A stretch of DNA of 64,000 nt. Origin: Bacteroidales bacterium (GTDB lineage: Bacteria > Bacteroidota > Bacteroidia > Bacteroidales > F082). Numbering within the stretch: position 1 is the stretch's first letter; every line of letters begins with the position of its first letter. Below, one piece after another: positions 42,430 through 51,569 of the stretch. Location of the stretch: positions 59,483-123,482 of the forward strand of contig JAFTXI010000013.1 of assembly GCA_017461665.1 (NCBI GenBank). Direction: 5' to 3'. The notes beneath the pieces were generated by a model. The model worked only from the letters and a program-made list of their open reading frames with translations, ran no database searches and was not told the DNA's origin. The translations under genes and the position numbers were made by a program.

Positions 42430-42443
42430 TGCGTATATACGCA
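42430..42443. promoter_or_regulatory. Perfect 14-bp palindrome upstream of the DUF4143 ATPase
   Basis: TGCGTATATACGCA, 17 bases before the original start codon; a likely operator or promoter-overlapping site. No regulator can be named. Confidence 0.45.
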
Positions 42444-42473
42444 TTTATTTTCAACAAAAGTAATAATTATTTT

Positions 42474-42565
42474 TTAATAACAACTCAATTGACTTTGAAG
42501 TATGGCGGTTTTTATCACCTCCACCGCATTATCATACTGATGATACTTTGAATTATAATCTTCCA
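42474..42565 (-). pseudogene. Third DUF1016 remnant: N-terminus only
   Basis: From ATG 42565 the frame reads MEDYNSKYHQYDNAVEVIKT then AILQSQ, matching the start of the 37.2 kb DUF1016 gene (MEDSKSLNHQYNNAAEIIKT then AILQSQ). It breaks off after LSCY. The 5' leader AACCAAAATTAAAGTTTATG is also shared (37217-37236 reads AACCAAAAATAAAGTTTATG). Only about 26 family codons remain. Confidence 0.85.
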
Positions 42566-42585
42566 TAAACTTTAATTTTGGTTCA

Positions 42586-42593
42586 GCAAAGTT
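42586..42593 (-). promoter_or_regulatory. Promoter -7 element of the third DUF1016 remnant
   Basis: The complement reads TAACTTTG, at the same distance from the ATG as TATCTTTG in module copy 2. Confidence 0.5.
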
Positions 42594-42662
42594 ATCACTT
42601 CATCTTCAAATAAAAAAGTTAATAATTGTTAAAAAGAGTAATGAAAAATTAAGGAAAATCAT

Positions 42663-42670
42663 TACCTTTG
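42663..42670 (+). promoter_or_regulatory. Promoter -7 element for the C25 peptidase
   Basis: TACCTTTG, 23 bases before the ATG at 42694. Confidence 0.65.
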
Positions 42671-42693
42671 CACAAGCATAAAAATTACTTATT

Positions 42694-45600
42694 ATGAAAA
42701 ATAAACTACAACTCTTTATCAGTTTGATATTAGTCTTGTTGGCATTAAACCTAAACGCACAGAAACTTTCAGTAACAAACGAAACAAAGTCGTCCTTATC
42801 TATAAATCTCACTATCGATGATTATGATATTAAGGAAATTGAGACTAAAGACGCGACATTTCATGAAGTCGTGATGAGTAACATCAACCTTCCGAAAGAC
42901 AAAGGCAAACCAGAACTGCCATATATTAATAGGTACGTCGCCATTCCTCAAAACGCGAAAGTTAAAATTGTCGTCAACAGTTTTAAAAAAGAAATCATCG
43001 ATGATGTCAACATCATGCCTTCTAAAGGTGTCATCTCGGAATATGACTTATACGACGACAGCCACTATAGAGACGCTGCCATCTACTCAAACGACGAGTT
43101 CTATCCTAAGGAGTTCGTCGCTCTGACCGACAATTTCACTATACGCGGCGTCGATGTCGTAGGACTGATGATTTCACCAACTCAATATAATCCTGTGACT
43201 AAAGAGTTGATCGTCTATTCGGAAATAAATTTCTCGATAGAATTTGAAAGTGGAGACAGAACCTTCGGCGACAACAGATTACGCTCGCCTCACTTCGACC
43301 CAATTCTTCAACATCATATCTTGAACTACAACAATCTGCCCGAGATTGATTATAGTGAGAGACTTCAATCGTGGATTAAGAGCGATGCTGAGGGCGCAGA
43401 ATATCTCATCATAATTCCAGACAACGAATCGTTTAGAGAACAAGCTCAGCGTCTCGCCGATTACAGAAAGAAACAAGGTATTATTACGAAAGTGTTTTCG
43501 CTTGGCGACATCAATGCCAACTCGCAAGATGAATTAAGAAACTGGATTGTTGACGCGTATAACAACTGGGAAATCGCTCCTGTTGCTGTCTGTCTCTTAG
43601 GCGATTACGACACCAATCCAACTTACGGAATCTCAGCTTTTACTTTTGATTTCAACGGATACGCAACGTATATCAGCGACCGCCCATACTCCGACATCGA
43701 CAATGATTTGCTTCCCGACATCGCCATCTCAAGACTTACCGCCGCCGATGCATCAGAAGCTAAGATAATGGTTGACAAGCAAATCAACTATGAATTTGCT
43801 AATCCCGTTACAGATGAGAAATTCTACGAAAGTCCTATTATGACATGCGCTTTCCAAATGGAGAAATGGTTCCAGATAAGTACAGAAAGTGTTAACGGAT
43901 ATCTCAGTTCAATCGGTAAAGAACCATATCGATACACCATGCATTACTATTATGGAGATGAATATAATGGAGATGAATGGTCATCAGCGAGCAACACCGC
44001 ACAAGTCGTCAATTATTTCGGACCCAATGGGTTAGGATATATCCCTTCGACTCCAGACGAGTTAGGAGGCTTCATCGAATATAATAGCGATGAAGAACCT
44101 CTTTTAAACAAGATAAGTCAGGAACCAGGATACATCCTTCTTAACCGCGACCATGGATGGTTCTCTATTTGGGACTGTCCGCATCTTTCAGCATATAGCA
44201 TACCACACCTGACAAATTATGGCAAACTTCCTTTTGTGCTATCAATCAATTGCGCGTCAGGAGCTTTCGACCAATATAATTGCCTCACTGAAGCCTTTAT
44301 GAGACTGGAAAATGCCGGCGCGGTTGGCGTCATTGCAGCCACATACGAAACACACACTTACACCAACGACTCCTATATCTGGGGCATCTGGGATTTCTTC
44401 GAGAACGATTTCCTTCCCGACTACGGAACTTCCGTCGAGAACAACAATAATTATATGCCCGCTTTCGCTAACGTATCAGCGAAACATTTTCTGTATCAGC
44501 AGAATTTTCCTAATACATACGAAAACACTCGCGAGCTGACAAGCAACCTTTTCCACGCACATTGTGACGCTTTTTTAAAGTTATATTCCGAAGTCCCACA
44601 ACAAATGGACATCACACATGACGACATCTACTATTACGAAAGTCATAGCTTCAACATCAAGGCACCTCATGGTTCCACTATATGTATATCAACCGACGAC
44701 TTAGGCGAGATCAAGACATTAGCCATCGCCGAAGGCACTGGAAATATGCAGGCTATCAATATTCCTAACAATGTAATTCCTGGCAATAAACTATACATAA
44801 CAGTCACAAAACCAAATCATATTCGTTACGAAGAGGATGTTGTAATTTCAACAGATAAGGCATTTATAATGATGTATGACTTTTATCTTTATGAAGACAG
44901 TCAAGAGATTACATTAAATCAAGACACATACTTAAACTTAAAACTAAGAAACATCGGTAAGGAAAATGCTTCTTCAATCAATTTTTCGTTAAGCTGCGAT
45001 TCCGATTTAATTGACATTACAAATAACAATAATATTATTGCAAATATCGGTGCCGACGAAATTGTCAATGTCGAAGACGCTTTCTATCTTGATATTATTG
45101 ATGAGATTCCTAATGGCTCAACAATAACATTTACATTAAGCATCGAACACAATGGAACAAGTCATGACGAGAATTTTAAAGTAGCAGTAAATTCATACAA
45201 TTTCGACATTATCAGCATCAGAGCAGAAGAGAGCGATGGTGACGGCAACGGTTTTATCGACCCAGGCGAAATTGCAAAGTTTATGTTATTGGTAGAAAAC
45301 AATAGCAATTACGATATGGAAAACATTGTTGCAAACCTTATCAGCAATAGCGAATTTATCAGAGTGATTTCCAAAGACATCGTGATACCATCATTAAATA
45401 TTGGAGAAGGAACAAACATAGAATTCGAGTTCTACGTCGAATGGAACATACTTCCAGAACCTGTTTCGCTCACTTTAGAATTCGACATAGATGGCAGTAA
45501 AATCAGACATAATTTCGAGAAATTATTAGGGACTCTTGCTGAGAATTTTGAGAACGGTGTGATTGAAAACGACTTATGGCAAAACGACTTCAGCAATCCA

Positions 45601-46200
45601 TGGTATGTCGATAGCAACGAAGCATACGAAGGAAACCACAGTCTGCGCTCAGGGAAAATCGGTGATGAGTCTAACACTCAATTAAGCATTACGTTAGAGA
45701 CATTCTCAGAACAAGTCTTTTCTTTCTATTATAAAGTCTCTTCGGAAGAAGGATGGGATTATTTCTATTTCTATATTGATGGCGAACAAAAGATTGCGGC
45801 AACAGGAGATACGGAATGGTTGTTTGCGGAATATCTGATTCCTGAAGGAACGCACACATACACATGGGTTTACCAAAAAGACTTTATGACTGAAGACGGC
45901 AACGACTGCGTATGGATTGACAATATACTTTTCCCTTGTTCGAGTTTTACTGATGTTAATGAAATGAATAACGATGACATTAGAATATATCCAAATCCTG
46001 CAAATTATTTCATCGACATTGAAATAGAAAACGATAAGGAGAAAGCAAAATCTATCGAGATTATAAACGAAATGGGAGTTACGGTTATAAGATCCAAGTT
46101 CAAGAACAAAATTGATGTAAGCAGTTTATCTCCTGGATTGTATTTTATAAGAATTAATTTCAAAGATTATATTCATAACGAGAAAGTTGTTATTGAGTGA
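42694..46200 (+). CDS. Gingipain-like C25 cysteine peptidase with type IX sorting domain
   Basis: 1168 residues. Signal peptide (LFISLILVLLALNLNAQ), then a C25 propeptide (LPKDKGKPELPYINRYVAIP, VVGLMISPTQYNPVTKELIV), then the peptidase. YLIIIPDNESFREQAQRLAD begins the caspase-like domain; the catalytic His is in GYILLNRDHGWFSIWD (~490) and the Cys in LSINCASGAFDQYN (~520). Beta-sandwich domains follow (FDIISIRAEESDGDGNGFID), then a jelly-roll domain (LAENFENGVIENDLWQNDFS, VFSFYYKVSSEEGWDYFYFY). The C-terminal type IX signal is IRIYPNPANYFIDIEIEN, ending GLYFIRINF. It is exported by the Por system and anchored or released at the surface. Confidence 0.9.
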   Translation: MKNKLQLFISLILVLLALNLNAQKLSVTNETKSSLSINLTIDDYDIKEIETKDATFHEVVMSNINLPKDKGKPELPYINRYVAIPQNAKVKIVVNSFKKEIIDDVNIMPSKGVISEYDLYDDSHYRDAAIYSNDEFYPKEFVALTDNFTIRGVDVVGLMISPTQYNPVTKELIVYSEINFSIEFESGDRTFGDNRLRSPHFDPILQHHILNYNNLPEIDYSERLQSWIKSDAEGAEYLIIIPDNESFREQAQRLADYRKKQGIITKVFSLGDINANSQDELRNWIVDAYNNWEIAPVAVCLLGDYDTNPTYGISAFTFDFNGYATYISDRPYSDIDNDLLPDIAISRLTAADASEAKIMVDKQINYEFANPVTDEKFYESPIMTCAFQMEKWFQISTESVNGYLSSIGKEPYRYTMHYYYGDEYNGDEWSSASNTAQVVNYFGPNGLGYIPSTPDELGGFIEYNSDEEPLLNKISQEPGYILLNRDHGWFSIWDCPHLSAYSIPHLTNYGKLPFVLSINCASGAFDQYNCLTEAFMRLENAGAVGVIAATYETHTYTNDSYIWGIWDFFENDFLPDYGTSVENNNNYMPAFANVSAKHFLYQQNFPNTYENTRELTSNLFHAHCDAFLKLYSEVPQQMDITHDDIYYYESHSFNIKAPHGSTICISTDDLGEIKTLAIAEGTGNMQAINIPNNVIPGNKLYITVTKPNHIRYEEDVVISTDKAFIMMYDFYLYEDSQEITLNQDTYLNLKLRNIGKENASSINFSLSCDSDLIDITNNNNIIANIGADEIVNVEDAFYLDIIDEIPNGSTITFTLSIEHNGTSHDENFKVAVNSYNFDIISIRAEESDGDGNGFIDPGEIAKFMLLVENNSNYDMENIVANLISNSEFIRVISKDIVIPSLNIGEGTNIEFEFYVEWNILPEPVSLTLEFDIDGSKIRHNFEKLLGTLAENFENGVIENDLWQNDFSNPWYVDSNEAYEGNHSLRSGKIGDESNTQLSITLETFSEQVFSFYYKVSSEEGWDYFYFYIDGEQKIAATGDTEWLFAEYLIPEGTHTYTWVYQKDFMTEDGNDCVWIDNILFPCSSFTDVNEMNNDDIRIYPNPANYFIDIEIENDKEKAKSIEIINEMGVTVIRSKFKNKIDVSSLSPGLYFIRINFKDYIHNEKVVIE

Positions 46201-46541
46201 GAAAGATGGACCTGCTCTAAACTGCACGACAAATCAACAGGACTTTATCTCTACAGCGACCTTTATATTGTTGACGACTTCCTGATGGAAATGGGGAATA
46301 CAATTTCATAGTTTTTATATACTCGAAGACCTTCCCGGTGCGCTGATCTAACGAGAAGCGTGGAAGGTCATATTACTTGCAGAGATATAATTTTTTCTCG
46401 AATCAACAATATAATATTCAGAAAATAAATTGTTAAAGGCACCGAATTCGGTATAATTAAAAATGTGAATTATCATTATACGTATCAAATTTGGACACCT
46501 TCAATATGTCCGTACAATTATAAACTTTCAATTTTCAACTT
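46201..46541. other. Spacer with a strong hairpin and a possible coding remnant
   Basis: No intact gene. A hairpin GACCTTCC (46328-46335) / GGAAGGTC (46362-46369) with inner CGCT/AGCG has no T tract. Positions 46207-46311 read WTCSKLHDKSTGLYLYSDLY and continue without stops to NTIS, perhaps a fragment of a lost gene. GGACACCTTCAATATGTCC at 46493-46511 resembles a degenerate type-2 palindrome. Confidence 0.5.
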
Positions 46542-48221
46542 TCAACTCCCCAAAAGCACTTCCGCCGCCTTAATCGCTTCTTCTGTAACCTCAGCGTTGG
46601 ATAACATCTTAGCAATCTCGTTGACGCGCTCGTCGTGAGTCAGGACTTTGATGTTAGAACGCGTTTTTTCATCGACGACGGTTTTATATACAAAGAAATG
46701 ATGTTTAGCCTTGCTCGCAATTTGAGGTAAGTGAGTGATACTCACAAGTTGCAGAGTCTCTCCCATCTCGTTCATGATGTCACCGAGTTTGGAAGCTACT
46801 TCTCCAGAAACGCCGGTATCTATCTCATCAAAGATCAATGTAGGAATGTAGTTGTTTCTCGCCGCCACGCTCTTAATCGCTAACATCAATCGTGACAACT
46901 CTCCGCCCGAAGCGGCTTTCGTCATGTTCTCAGGAGCATATCCTTTGTTGGCAGAAAACATAAACGTCACGACATCAGCACCATTTGAGGTCAACTCTTT
47001 TGTATCTTCCATCTTAATCTCAAAAACACCGTGCGGCATCGCAAGCTGGCGAATGACTTCCGTGACGTCTTTCTCAAAGACAGACTTCGCCGACAATCTT
47101 CTCTTATTCAGTTCTTTTGCCTTCTGACGCAGATCTTTCTCCATCGCCTTGACTTCCTTCTCCTTATCGGCAACAATATCGTCGATATTTGCAAACTCAT
47201 CGACCTTGCGTCTTATCTCTTCTCTAAGCTCAAGCAACTGTGAATAATCGTTAAGATGATGTTTCATCATAAGACGCTGAATCATATCGAAACGCTCCTG
47301 TAAGTTTTCAAGCGAGCTAATATCCTGAGAATCATCTTGAAGGTTATTAAGGTCGGAACAAATATCTTTAAGTTCAATCTTGACAGAATTGAGACGTTCT
47401 GCCATGGAATCGAGTTCTGGCAAATATCTTCTCAATCTTTCCACATTATTAATTAATGTATTGACTCCGTCCAAAAGAGAAGTCTCGCTTTCTTCAATCA
47501 GAGTCGTCGATTCTATCAAAAGACGATTTATCTCTTCCTTATTTTCAAGAATTTCTATTTTCTGATTAAGTTCGTCGTATTCATTATCAGCGAGTTCAGC
47601 CTTAAGAAATTCGTCTAATTGGAACTTAAGATAATCGTTTTCATCTATATTGTTTATCGCTTTTTGACGAAGAATTTCAAGTTCGTTTTTGGCTGAAGTA
47701 TATTCACGATAAGACTCTTTATATTCTATCAACGAATCATTGTTATCCGCAGCATCGTCTAACAAAGACAATTGGAAATTCGAGTTACAAAGAAGAAGAG
47801 AATCGTGTTGGGAATGAATGTCAACAAGTTGAGAACCTAATTCTTTTAATATCTGAAGAGATACTGGAGTATCGTTGATGAAAGCACGTGATTTTTTCTG
47901 AGGTGTCAATTCACGACGAATAATACATTCCTCGTCGTAATCGATGTCGTTTTCTTCGAAGAAAGATTTGAATTTCTCGTTGTCTCGTTGTCTCGTTATC
48001 TCGTTGTCTTTCAAAACAAAGACTGCTTCCACCACGCATTTTTTTGTCTCGTCGAAGAGAATATTGGTATCGGCGCGGTTGCCGAGTACGAAGCCGAGAG
48101 CGCCGAGTAATATAGACTTACCTGCGCCTGTCTCTCCCGTAATGGCGGTGAATCCATTATCAAGATCAACCGATAGCGAAGCTATCAGAGCATAGTTTGA
48201 AATTGATAATTTTTGTAGCAT
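46542..48221 (-). CDS. recN: DNA repair protein RecN with repeat-derived insert
   Basis: 559 residues, SMC-like. Walker A is AITGETGAGKSILLGALGFV, the signature is AASGGELSRLMLAIKSV, Walker B is PTLIFDEIDTGVSGEVASKL, and the H-loop region is VSITHLPQIAS. The coiled-coil arms span ~150-370. It acts early in double-strand break repair. Residues ~71-84 (KDNEITRQRDNEKF) are encoded by tandem TCGTTGTC words and look like an in-frame insertion in a surface loop before FFEENDIDYDEECIIRRE. It is the last gene of the bamD-rpoZ-coaBC-DUF4835 cluster. Confidence 0.94.
   Translation of the reverse strand: MLQKLSISNYALIASLSVDLDNGFTAITGETGAGKSILLGALGFVLGNRADTNILFDETKKCVVEAVFVLKDNEITRQRDNEKFKSFFEENDIDYDEECIIRRELTPQKKSRAFINDTPVSLQILKELGSQLVDIHSQHDSLLLCNSNFQLSLLDDAADNNDSLIEYKESYREYTSAKNELEILRQKAINNIDENDYLKFQLDEFLKAELADNEYDELNQKIEILENKEEINRLLIESTTLIEESETSLLDGVNTLINNVERLRRYLPELDSMAERLNSVKIELKDICSDLNNLQDDSQDISSLENLQERFDMIQRLMMKHHLNDYSQLLELREEIRRKVDEFANIDDIVADKEKEVKAMEKDLRQKAKELNKRRLSAKSVFEKDVTEVIRQLAMPHGVFEIKMEDTKELTSNGADVVTFMFSANKGYAPENMTKAASGGELSRLMLAIKSVAARNNYIPTLIFDEIDTGVSGEVASKLGDIMNEMGETLQLVSITHLPQIASKAKHHFFVYKTVVDEKTRSNIKVLTHDERVNEIAKMLSNAEVTEEAIKAAEVLLGS
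47976..48010 (-). repeat. TCGTTGTC tandem array inside recN
   Basis: TCTCGTTGTCTCGTTGTCTC continues as GTTATCTCGTTGTC, about four units of eight to nine bases on the plus strand; encodes EITRQRDNE. Confidence 0.75.
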
Positions 48222-48223
48222 GA

Positions 48224-49135
48224 CTATTTTCTATTCGTCAATATTTCTTCGTATTCTGAAGCGTGAGACGGGTCGATTTCTCTAAATATGTTGACAGCCT
48301 TTGTTTTATCTTGTTGCGATCCTTCAGAATAGACGCTTTTCCATTCGCTACGTTTTGTATCGTTAAGGACTTGCATGAACAAGACATTAGGTTTTTCAGA
48401 ATATACTTGTTTTAGGTATTCCAAAGATTTTGTTATTGCAGCTTTGCCTTCATCAGTTTTTGTTGACATCACATCAAGACCGAGACGATGATATTCATAC
48501 ATGAACTGACGAATTGGTTTATAAGCAGCGTTGGTCATATTTTCACATAACCAGTAACGATTTCTCTTATCGTCGAAGGCTTTCCATCCTGATTCGCTTG
48601 CGCCTTGAGCAGATACGACTATCTGATCAGCCACCTTATAAAAGTTATCGCCACCATATAATCCGAAGGTATCGAAATATAAACCTAAAGAATAATATGC
48701 GTAGAAAGCGAGAGTCGAGGTGAGGTTCGACATATAACTATTCTCGTTGAAATCAAGAGGTTGCGATTCGACATATTCAAAGGTAAAGTCGTCATCTACA
48801 TAGTTAAAGATAGGTGTGTTGTAGTTTGTTTTATACGTCGGGCGACGCACTGCTATATTCAGTTCTGCCTCAATGACATTGTCGTTTTTACTTTTCACAT
48901 TGACAACGATGGCGCCTTCCAAACGTTCCTCAGGATTGAATTTTACATTGGTCCACACTCTGTTGTTCATAAAATTGATGATAGCTTCTTTAAGAGACTC
49001 AAAAGCACGTTGGTCTGTTCCTGCAACTTGTGCAGTTGAGATCGTAACATCAAAATTAAATTCTTGTGCCTTAACGGATTTCATTCCGAAGAAGGTACAC
49101 ATCAATATTAAAAGGAGAAAAACTTTTCTATTCAT
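48224..49135 (-). CDS. DUF4835 protein, probable type IX secretion accessory PorD
   Basis: 303 residues with a signal peptide (FLLLILMCTFFGMKSVKAQ). Family marks: EFNFDVTISTAQVAGTDQRA, FMNNRVWTNVKFNPEERLEG, NYVDDDFTFEYVESQPLDF and TLAFYAYYSLGLYFDTFG. DUF4835 corresponds, as far as I recall, to PorD, an outer-membrane-associated factor of type IX secretion in Porphyromonas. Periplasmic side of the outer membrane is likely. It overlaps coaBC by 8 bases and stops 2 bases before recN. Confidence 0.82.
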   Translation of the reverse strand: MNRKVFLLLILMCTFFGMKSVKAQEFNFDVTISTAQVAGTDQRAFESLKEAIINFMNNRVWTNVKFNPEERLEGAIVVNVKSKNDNVIEAELNIAVRRPTYKTNYNTPIFNYVDDDFTFEYVESQPLDFNENSYMSNLTSTLAFYAYYSLGLYFDTFGLYGGDNFYKVADQIVVSAQGASESGWKAFDDKRNRYWLCENMTNAAYKPIRQFMYEYHRLGLDVMSTKTDEGKAAITKSLEYLKQVYSEKPNVLFMQVLNDTKRSEWKSVYSEGSQQDKTKAVNIFREIDPSHASEYEEILTNRK

Positions 49136-50339
49136 GGTTAATATATTGATATATAGCGTTTAACACATCTAATGCAACTTCACTTTTGGGTTTAAGGTCG
49201 AAAGTCGTCACCTCATCGTTTTTATTGATGATAGATATTTTATTCGTCTTCGACTTAAATCCCACTCCCGATTCATTCATCTCATTAAGAACGATGAGAT
49301 CTATGTTTTTGGTATGCAATTTCTTTTTAGCATTTGTTAAACCGTTCTCTGTCTCCAAAGCGAAGCCCACCACCGTTTGATTCTCGTTTTTCGCTGCTCC
49401 TACGCTTCTCAAAATATCTTCAGTCTTAACGAGTTTCAACGTTATGGTGTCGTTATCGGGATTTTTCTTTATCTTCTGATCTGCCACTAATTCCGGACGG
49501 AAGTCAGCCACTGCCGCGCTCATCACTGCGATGTCTGTTTTAGGAAAAAATGACATCACGGCATCGTACATTTCCTTCGCCGAGGTCACGGGCAGAAGAT
49601 TGATGTTTTTCATATTAGGAGAGATGTTTGACGGTCCGAGCACCAAAGTCACGTCTGCACCTTGTTTGGCGAAGGCACGTGCTATCTCAATTCCCATCAA
49701 GCCAGAGCTATAATTCCCGATGAAACGAACCGGGTCGATAGCTTCGTAGGTAGGTCCTGCTGTTATCAAGACTTTCTTACCTATAAATCGGCGTTTTGTC
49801 TGAAAGAAATCTTTTATTCTTTCGTAAATCATCTGAGGTTCTTCCATTCTTCCTTCTCCGCACAGACCGCTCGCGAGTTCGCCTGAAGAAGGAGCCACGA
49901 AGATACAACCTCTTTCTATTAAGGTTTTTATATTTTGTTGGGTAGCCTGATGTTTATACATGTCCAAGTCCATTGCGGGGGCGAACATTATCGGACATTT
50001 AGCTGAGAGACACACCGTGAGAAGGTAATTGTCTGCCATACCGTAAGCCATCTTTGCCATAGTGTTTGCCGAAGCTGGAGCAACGACCATGAGGTCGGCC
50101 CACAGACCGAGTTCGACATGACTCTCCCACTTGCCTGTTTCGGTGTCGAAGCCATGAGAGAGGACAGGGTTACCACTGAGTGTAGATAAAGTAAGAGGCG
50201 TGACGAAATCTCTTGCAGAAGGTGTCATCACGACTCTTACGTCGGCGCCGTCTTTTTTTAAAAGACGCACCAAGAGAGGAATTTTATAGGCGGCAATGCT
50301 ACCTGTAATTCCTAAGAGAATTTTCTTTCCGGTTAGCAT
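49128..50339 (-). CDS. coaBC: Bifunctional phosphopantothenoylcysteine decarboxylase/synthase CoaBC
   Basis: 403 residues. Decarboxylase half: LLGITGSIAAYKIPLLVRLL, WESHVELGLWADLMVVAPAS, ANTMAKMAYGMADNYLL and FAPAMDLDMYKHQATQQN (flavin, active-site His and Asn). Synthase half from ~190: VLITAGPTYEAIDPVRFIGN, SSGLMGIEIARAFAKQGADV, AVMSAAVADFRPE and KIKKN. It carries out two steps of coenzyme A synthesis from phosphopantothenate and cysteine. Confidence 0.94.
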   Translation of the reverse strand: MLTGKKILLGITGSIAAYKIPLLVRLLKKDGADVRVVMTPSARDFVTPLTLSTLSGNPVLSHGFDTETGKWESHVELGLWADLMVVAPASANTMAKMAYGMADNYLLTVCLSAKCPIMFAPAMDLDMYKHQATQQNIKTLIERGCIFVAPSSGELASGLCGEGRMEEPQMIYERIKDFFQTKRRFIGKKVLITAGPTYEAIDPVRFIGNYSSGLMGIEIARAFAKQGADVTLVLGPSNISPNMKNINLLPVTSAKEMYDAVMSFFPKTDIAVMSAAVADFRPELVADQKIKKNPDNDTITLKLVKTEDILRSVGAAKNENQTVVGFALETENGLTNAKKKLHTKNIDLIVLNEMNESGVGFKSKTNKISIINKNDEVTTFDLKPKSEVALDVLNAIYQYINHE

Positions 50340-50353
50340 TGTATATCCTTATA

Positions 50354-50689
50354 TTAAAAATCTCCCTCGTTTTCCTTGTTAGGATTACGATAATAAATAC
50401 GATCGTTCAAGAACTCATTGACAGCTATCAATGTTGACTTTGGCAATCTCTCATAGTATTTTGCAACTTCGATTTGTTCTTTGTTTTCAAATACTTCCTC
50501 AAGGCTGTCGTTGATTGTGGTATATTCCTCAATCTTCTTGTTGAGTTCGCTCTTCATCTCGGCAGCAATCTGATCTGCTCGTTTTGCCATGATAGCAACT
50601 GTTTCATAAATGTTACCTGTTCCTACATAAAATTGGTCTTTCTGACGTGTGACACAGGTTGTCTCGGTGTTAATTTTTTTGAAATCCAT
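50354..50689 (-). CDS. rpoZ: RNA polymerase omega (Rpb6/RpoZ-type) subunit
   Basis: 111 residues. GNIYETVAIMAKRADQIAAE is the omega/Rpb6 helix with conserved ARxA-like spacing, followed by acidic helices. This is the short omega-like protein found between bamD and coaBC in Bacteroidota. It assists RNA polymerase beta' assembly. It begins one base after the end of bamD. Confidence 0.83.
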   Translation of the reverse strand: MDFKKINTETTCVTRQKDQFYVGTGNIYETVAIMAKRADQIAAEMKSELNKKIEEYTTINDSLEEVFENKEQIEVAKYYERLPKSTLIAVNEFLNDRIYYRNPNKENEGDF

Positions 50690-51499
50690 TTATTTACTAT
50701 TATATTTTGTTAATTCTAATCTTATCTTTTCTATTATCGGTTCTAATTCCAATATGTATGGACTCTCCGGATACATATAAGTCAAGGTGTTATATTTTTC
50801 GATAGCCAATTCGTAACGTTCTTTTTGTTTTTCTAAAACACTGTTCTCAGCGTAATTGTAATAGGTAAGAACCATGTTTCTCATTATTTCCTCGCGGTGA
50901 TTTGTTGCTGGATATTCTTTGATAAAATTTTCGAAGCTTGTTATAGCAGCCTGATATTCTTCCATCTTGAAATACAACATACAGGTGTTATATTCTTTTT
51001 CCGAGATTTTATATCTTAAAGTATCAATAAGTTGATTGGCACTATCGACCAAAACGCTCTGAGGATAAACATCTACAAAACTTTGGAACTCGCTTATCGC
51101 TGTGTATGTATCAGTTTGATCTAAAGATATATTCGGCGACTCTAAGTAGTAGCAACATGCACTTCTAAAAAGTGCATCTTCCGCGTTTTTTGCAAAAGGA
51201 TAATTGACGACATATCTCTTGTAATAATGACTTGCGATATTATAGTCTTTCATCTTGTAATAACATTCCGCAGTAAGAAACGCTATGTTATCTCCTTCCG
51301 GTTTACCTCTGTAGGCAGCCTGCAAAACATCGAACAACTGCAACGCTCTGTTATAATCCTTCTTCTCAAAAAAAGAAATAGCAGCATCATATTTGGCTTG
51401 ATTGTCAGTGCTCTTTAACAACTTATTATAACTATTGCACGACACAAATGCCACCAATGAAACTATTCCTATCAGTATAAAAATCCTATTCTTTCGCAT
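50690..51499 (-). CDS. bamD: Outer-membrane assembly lipoprotein BamD
   Basis: 269 residues from ATG 51499 (MRKNRIFILIGIV). A reading ten codons longer is less suited to the signal peptide. Lipobox VSLVAFVSCN, then TPR repeats typical of BamD/YfiO: KYDAAISFFEKKDYNRALQL, ECYYKMKDYNIASHYYKRYV, YPFAKNAEDALFRSACCYYL, AISEFQSFVDVYPQSVLVDS and ITSFENFIKEYPATNHREEI. It is part of the BAM machine that inserts beta-barrels such as those encoded in this window. A CAAAAATA sequence at 51504-51511 (complement TATTTTTG) is unusually close to the start. Confidence 0.88.
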   Translation of the reverse strand: MRKNRIFILIGIVSLVAFVSCNSYNKLLKSTDNQAKYDAAISFFEKKDYNRALQLFDVLQAAYRGKPEGDNIAFLTAECYYKMKDYNIASHYYKRYVVNYPFAKNAEDALFRSACCYYLESPNISLDQTDTYTAISEFQSFVDVYPQSVLVDSANQLIDTLRYKISEKEYNTCMLYFKMEEYQAAITSFENFIKEYPATNHREEIMRNMVLTYYNYAENSVLEKQKERYELAIEKYNTLTYMYPESPYILELEPIIEKIRLELTKYNSK

Positions 51500-51569
51500 A
51501 GTGCAAAAATACATTTTTTTATCTTTCAAAAAACGTCTTTTTCAATAATTTATTATTACAAAATTTCAT

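Noticed and set aside
33744-42600. Integrated prophage or ICE
   Set aside because: No integrase, capsid, relaxase or att repeats were found, and core genes (the acetyl-CoA synthetase operon) are interspersed. It looks like small gene gains and losses, not one element.
51504-51511. TATTTTTG as the bamD promoter
   Set aside because: It is only five bases from the chosen ATG, so transcription would start at or after the codon. It may be chance in A/T-rich sequence or point to a leaderless message, so it is not listed as a promoter.
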